From NCBI RefSeq assembly GCF_009649745.1, contig NZ_WJNG01000001.1:235958-299957 (forward strand): 64,000 nt of DNA. Direction: 5' to 3'. Shown here piece by piece: positions 61,208 through 64,000 of this stretch. How positions within the stretch are numbered: position 1 is the first letter of the stretch; each line of letters starts with the position of its first letter. The notes under the pieces were generated by a model. The model searched no databases and was not told the DNA's origin. It worked only from the letters and a program-made list of their open reading frames with translations. Made by a program: the position numbers and the translations under genes. Source of the DNA: Aquibacillus halophilus. Its GTDB lineage: Bacteria; Bacillota; Bacilli; Bacillales; Amphibacillaceae.

Positions 61208-64000
61208 TTATTTTTCTATTGCGTAATCGCTGTGGATCCAAGCTTCAGATCCTTTGTAGTTAATCTTATACCACTTCTTTGTGGCGTCATCTTTTATTAA
61301 TTGATTGTTACTATCTAAGAATCCTGATACATAATAGCCATTGTATAAGTCGCCAGCAACCTCATAGGTTGTACCTGGGCCTTGTCTTACGTGTAGAGTT
61401 CCAGATACACTAATTTGTAGTAAGTTTAACGGATCAACGTATGTTGCATATAACCAGCCTTCCTTATCTCCTACCTTCACTTGATACCAACCACTTGCGT
61501 ATCCAATTAATTGGAGTTTTGTACCTTTAGGTATTGTAGAAATAAGTGTTGATGAATCTATTATAGGTTCTGATCTAAAATTCACAGCTTCTGTTGTTAC
61601 ACCTATAACTCCACTAGGGTAAAGATTCAATAATTCACTAGCTGGAGGCTGCTCTAAGAACTTAGGTTCATCGAACGACATTGAATAATTATCTAGAAGT
61701 TTATAGATATTATCAATCCTTTTAGTTTGACTAAGCGCCCAACTTACATGTGTGGCATATTGATGTGTTGCTGGTTTTGCAGGATTCCACTTCATTTTAT
61801 ATAACGTATTTTGACCAACTTGGATATAGTTCACAGACACAAATTGTGCCCCACCTTTGATAGCTGCACTCGGGTTAAACCAACCTTGACTGTATGCAAA
61901 TTGGGCTCCACAATCATTTGGATTGGCATCATATGCACCAATCCCATACATGTTATAAACCTTTTCCGGCGCGATATCCGTTATGACTGGATTTCCGCTA
62001 CTATCCTTTACAATTTTCCCATCTGAACATGTCTTCCACTGGCTCATTCCACTAGCTAACGTTGAAGAACCATTACCAGTTTCATGTAGAGCATGTGCAA
62101 TTAGGTAAACTTCGTTAATACTATACAGCTTACCAGCATCAACAAATGCCTGTCCTTCTCTAGTTAACGTACCTTTATTAGCTAGAATTTTCGTGTTGAT
62201 TTCATTAACATTTAATCCTGCTGAATCTGAAAGCTTAAGGAATTGTAAATAACTAACAGTATCTTTTGAGAAATTGGTAGGGTTGGCATAGTATTCTACC
62301 TCAAATCTTTCAGCAGGAATTAAGCCTGCACCATCAGATTTAGGACTACCATAAGCCATCTGTTTATCTACCATTTCGTTAAACGTATAGTTATAGTTTG
62401 TAGAGTTATAGGTTTTGATTGGACCAATGTAAGGTAAAATTTCTACGTTTACTTCAGCTGGACCGGTTTCTTCAAAATACTCTACGTCAATCCAATGCAC
62501 ATTAGAACCATCTTTATCATTGATTTGTACCTGAATCGATTCCTGGTTTTGAACACCAGAACTCCAACGATCTACAACCAAATTACCATCTACTGACACC
62601 CGTACTCCATCGTCAGATGATGTCCGGATAATGTAGCTCCCAGCAGGAAGTCGCTTCGCTGTTGAATATTTAGCTGAGAATTGATCAGCTGGTATTCCTT
62701 GAGCAGGGCTTGCTGTTCCAAAATTCTCAGTCAGCTTATTAGCACTTGAGATTACTTTCGCTGCTTTTGGCAAACCGTTCAGCGTTTTGTTGTCGTAATA
62801 ATATGCCAACCATGAACCAAATGGAACAACATCGGTAAAAACACCAGCATTGTTACTAATCTCTTGGTATTCAGTAGTAATAGAATGAGTTCCAGCAGGT
62901 GCATTTAGCCACAAAGCTCGGTCTATTTTAGTACTGAACGAAGTCAAACGATCAATTATAGTCTGATCATCTACTTTTACCCTTACGCCATCATCTGCGA
63001 AAGATTGGATAAAGTAATCTCCTTTAGCAAACTGTCGTGAACTTTCAAACAGACCAGTAAAATTATCAGCCGGTAAGTCTGAATTAGGTTGACCAATTCC
63101 CCAATTATAATGAACATCCCCATTAAATTGGTAATAGATTTTATTATCACTAATTTTCTTATGTTCTAAATTTATCCATGCATTCCGAAGGATTTCCTTA
63201 TATTCAACTACTACTGAATAAGAACCTTTTTGTAGATAAATGGCATTCTTTCGCAATCTATCAGAAGTACTTGCAAGTGAATCAATTAATGTTTGTCCAT
63301 CTACTGTTACCCGAACACCATCATCTGCATTTGCCTCAAAAACGTAGGTTCCAGTTTCCGCTATGTTAATTTTTCTTGTAAACCTAGCGCTGAAGTTATC
63401 GACAGGAATTGAAGGATGTGGTGATTCTTGTGCCCAGTTGTAATTAAGCGATGTAATAAGTGAATAACCATTATTTCCGCCCATTACTATTGGATTTCCA
63501 CTATATTGTTCATTAGGGAAGAACTCAGCTATCCAAGTAGTCGAAGTTGAAATTGCATCTTCATAAGGCTCTAGGAAGACGTCCACAGAACTTGTAGCAC
63601 TTGCTTCGCGATACTGCACTTCAATCAAGTGAATATCTTTTTCATTTGCTGGGACATCGTTACGGTCCCAAACACTCATTTGAATTGCTTCACCTGCATG
63701 TGCGCCTTCGTTCCAACGATCTAAAATTAGTTTACCATCAAGATATACTCGTACACCATCATCTGCTTTTGTTCGTAGAATATAGTTTCCTGCTGTAATC
63801 CGCTTCGCAGTGGTATACTTAGCAGAAAAATTATCGACAGGTATTCCTGAAGCAGGGCTTCCGGTTCCATTATCCTCTGATAGTTTCCCAAACTGACCTG
63901 TTGGTGCTATTACCTTAGACTTCTTTGGTAAACCCTTTAGACTGGTGTTGTCATAATAGTAAGCTAACCAAGAACCGAATGGAACAACGTTAGAAAATAC
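61208..64000 (-). CDS. Large secreted glucosaminidase with PA14-like repeats (5' end outside window)
   Basis: The frame stays open to the window edge, so at least 930 aa are visible and the start is missing. From the window edge: repeated units of about 90-130 residues with the core DDGVRVxVDGxxxxDRW (at least five copies), alternating with VPFGSWLAYYYDN segments; these are PA14-like, probably carbohydrate-binding. A GH73-type N-acetylglucosaminidase follows (FLKLSDSAGLNVNEINTKIL, YLIAHALHETGNGSSTLASG with catalytic Glu, YGIGAYDANPNDCG, GWFNPSAAIKGGAQFV). Two bacterial SH3 domains end it (VNFRSEPIIDSSTLISTIPK, LHVRQGPGTTYEVAGDLYNG). Likely an autolysin acting on peptidoglycan glycan strands. 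Confidence 0.88.
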   Translation of the reverse strand, partial: VFSNVVPFGSWLAYYYDNTSLKGLPKKSKVIAPTGQFGKLSEDNGTGSPASGIPVDNFSAKYTTAKRITAGNYILRTKADDGVRVYLDGKLILDRWNEGAHAGEAIQMSVWDRNDVPANEKDIHLIEVQYREASATSSVDVFLEPYEDAISTSTTWIAEFFPNEQYSGNPIVMGGNNGYSLITSLNYNWAQESPHPSIPVDNFSARFTRKINIAETGTYVFEANADDGVRVTVDGQTLIDSLASTSDRLRKNAIYLQKGSYSVVVEYKEILRNAWINLEHKKISDNKIYYQFNGDVHYNWGIGQPNSDLPADNFTGLFESSRQFAKGDYFIQSFADDGVRVKVDDQTIIDRLTSFSTKIDRALWLNAPAGTHSITTEYQEISNNAGVFTDVVPFGSWLAYYYDNKTLNGLPKAAKVISSANKLTENFGTASPAQGIPADQFSAKYSTAKRLPAGSYIIRTSSDDGVRVSVDGNLVVDRWSSGVQNQESIQVQINDKDGSNVHWIDVEYFEETGPAEVNVEILPYIGPIKTYNSTNYNYTFNEMVDKQMAYGSPKSDGAGLIPAERFEVEYYANPTNFSKDTVSYLQFLKLSDSAGLNVNEINTKILANKGTLTREGQAFVDAGKLYSINEVYLIAHALHETGNGSSTLASGMSQWKTCSDGKIVKDSSGNPVITDIAPEKVYNMYGIGAYDANPNDCGAQFAYSQGWFNPSAAIKGGAQFVSVNYIQVGQNTLYKMKWNPAKPATHQYATHVSWALSQTKRIDNIYKLLDNYSMSFDEPKFLEQPPASELLNLYPSGVIGVTTEAVNFRSEPIIDSSTLISTIPKGTKLQLIGYASGWYQVKVGDKEGWLYATYVDPLNLLQISVSGTLHVRQGPGTTYEVAGDLYNGYYVSGFLDSNNQLIKDDATKKWYKINYKGSEAWIHSDYAIEK

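Overview
The window is AT-rich, with Gram-positive ribosome binding sites (AGGAGG-like), many GTG/TTG starts, lipoprotein signal peptides, LysM/NlpC-P60 autolysins, a complete wall teichoic acid gene set and a SinI-like protein. This points to the chromosome of a Bacillaceae species (Bacillus or a close relative). I see no rRNA, tRNA, intact insertion sequence, CRISPR array or prophage.

Layout. (1) 1-8.3 kb: a carbon-uptake block with a three-gene TRAP transporter behind a cre-like site, a two-subunit glycolate oxidase (glcD-glcF) and a reverse-strand CdaR-type regulator. A decayed fragment of a second CdaR regulator lies between transporter and oxidase. (2) 8.3-17.8 kb: small, lineage-specific or decaying genes: lipoproteins, a DinB-like protein, a DJ-1/PfpI protein, an acetyltransferase, a glycerophosphodiesterase, a MORN-repeat membrane protein and an ACP-like membrane protein. 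Several genes here are broken, including a NERD-domain pseudogene. (3) 17.8-24.3 kb: an amino-sugar regulon. The leftward operon nagA-nagB-nagR-murQ diverges from a GlcNAc PTS permease and a TIM-barrel protein, with two NagR-type operators overlapping both promoters. (4) 24.3-37.7 kb: nitroreductase, two LysM-NlpC/P60 endopeptidases flanking an O-antigen-ligase-like protein and a NERD protein, a very large ATPase/LuxR regulator, a small SinI-like protein, a DUF1540 protein, PilZ and CorA. (5) 37.7-61 kb: cell-surface polymer genes: LCP ligase, tagA, tagH, tagG, three TagB/TagF-family transferases, a split CDP-ribitol synthesis pair, tagD, a UDP-glucose dehydrogenase, rfbACDB (dTDP-rhamnose), glycosyltransferases, manC and tagO. 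(6) 61.2-64 kb: the 3' part of a very long secreted glucosaminidase with tandem PA14-like repeats; its start lies beyond the window.

The most unusual signal is a dispersed family of four intergenic arrays (6229-6442, 13533-13663, 17597-17747, 29021-29166). In each, the hexamer GCGCAT or a close variant recurs about every 21 bp, two helical turns, while the DNA between changes. In the two clearest arrays the spacers alternate between two types, giving a unit of about 42 bp. One array reverses motif orientation part-way. I do not recognise a named family. Other points: several coding remnants (second CdaR, NERD protein, small membrane protein with an internal stop, unknown fragments), a 16-bp palindrome shared by two promoters of the teichoic acid locus, and small genes (SinI-like, DUF1540, a 45-aa membrane protein) that are easily missed.
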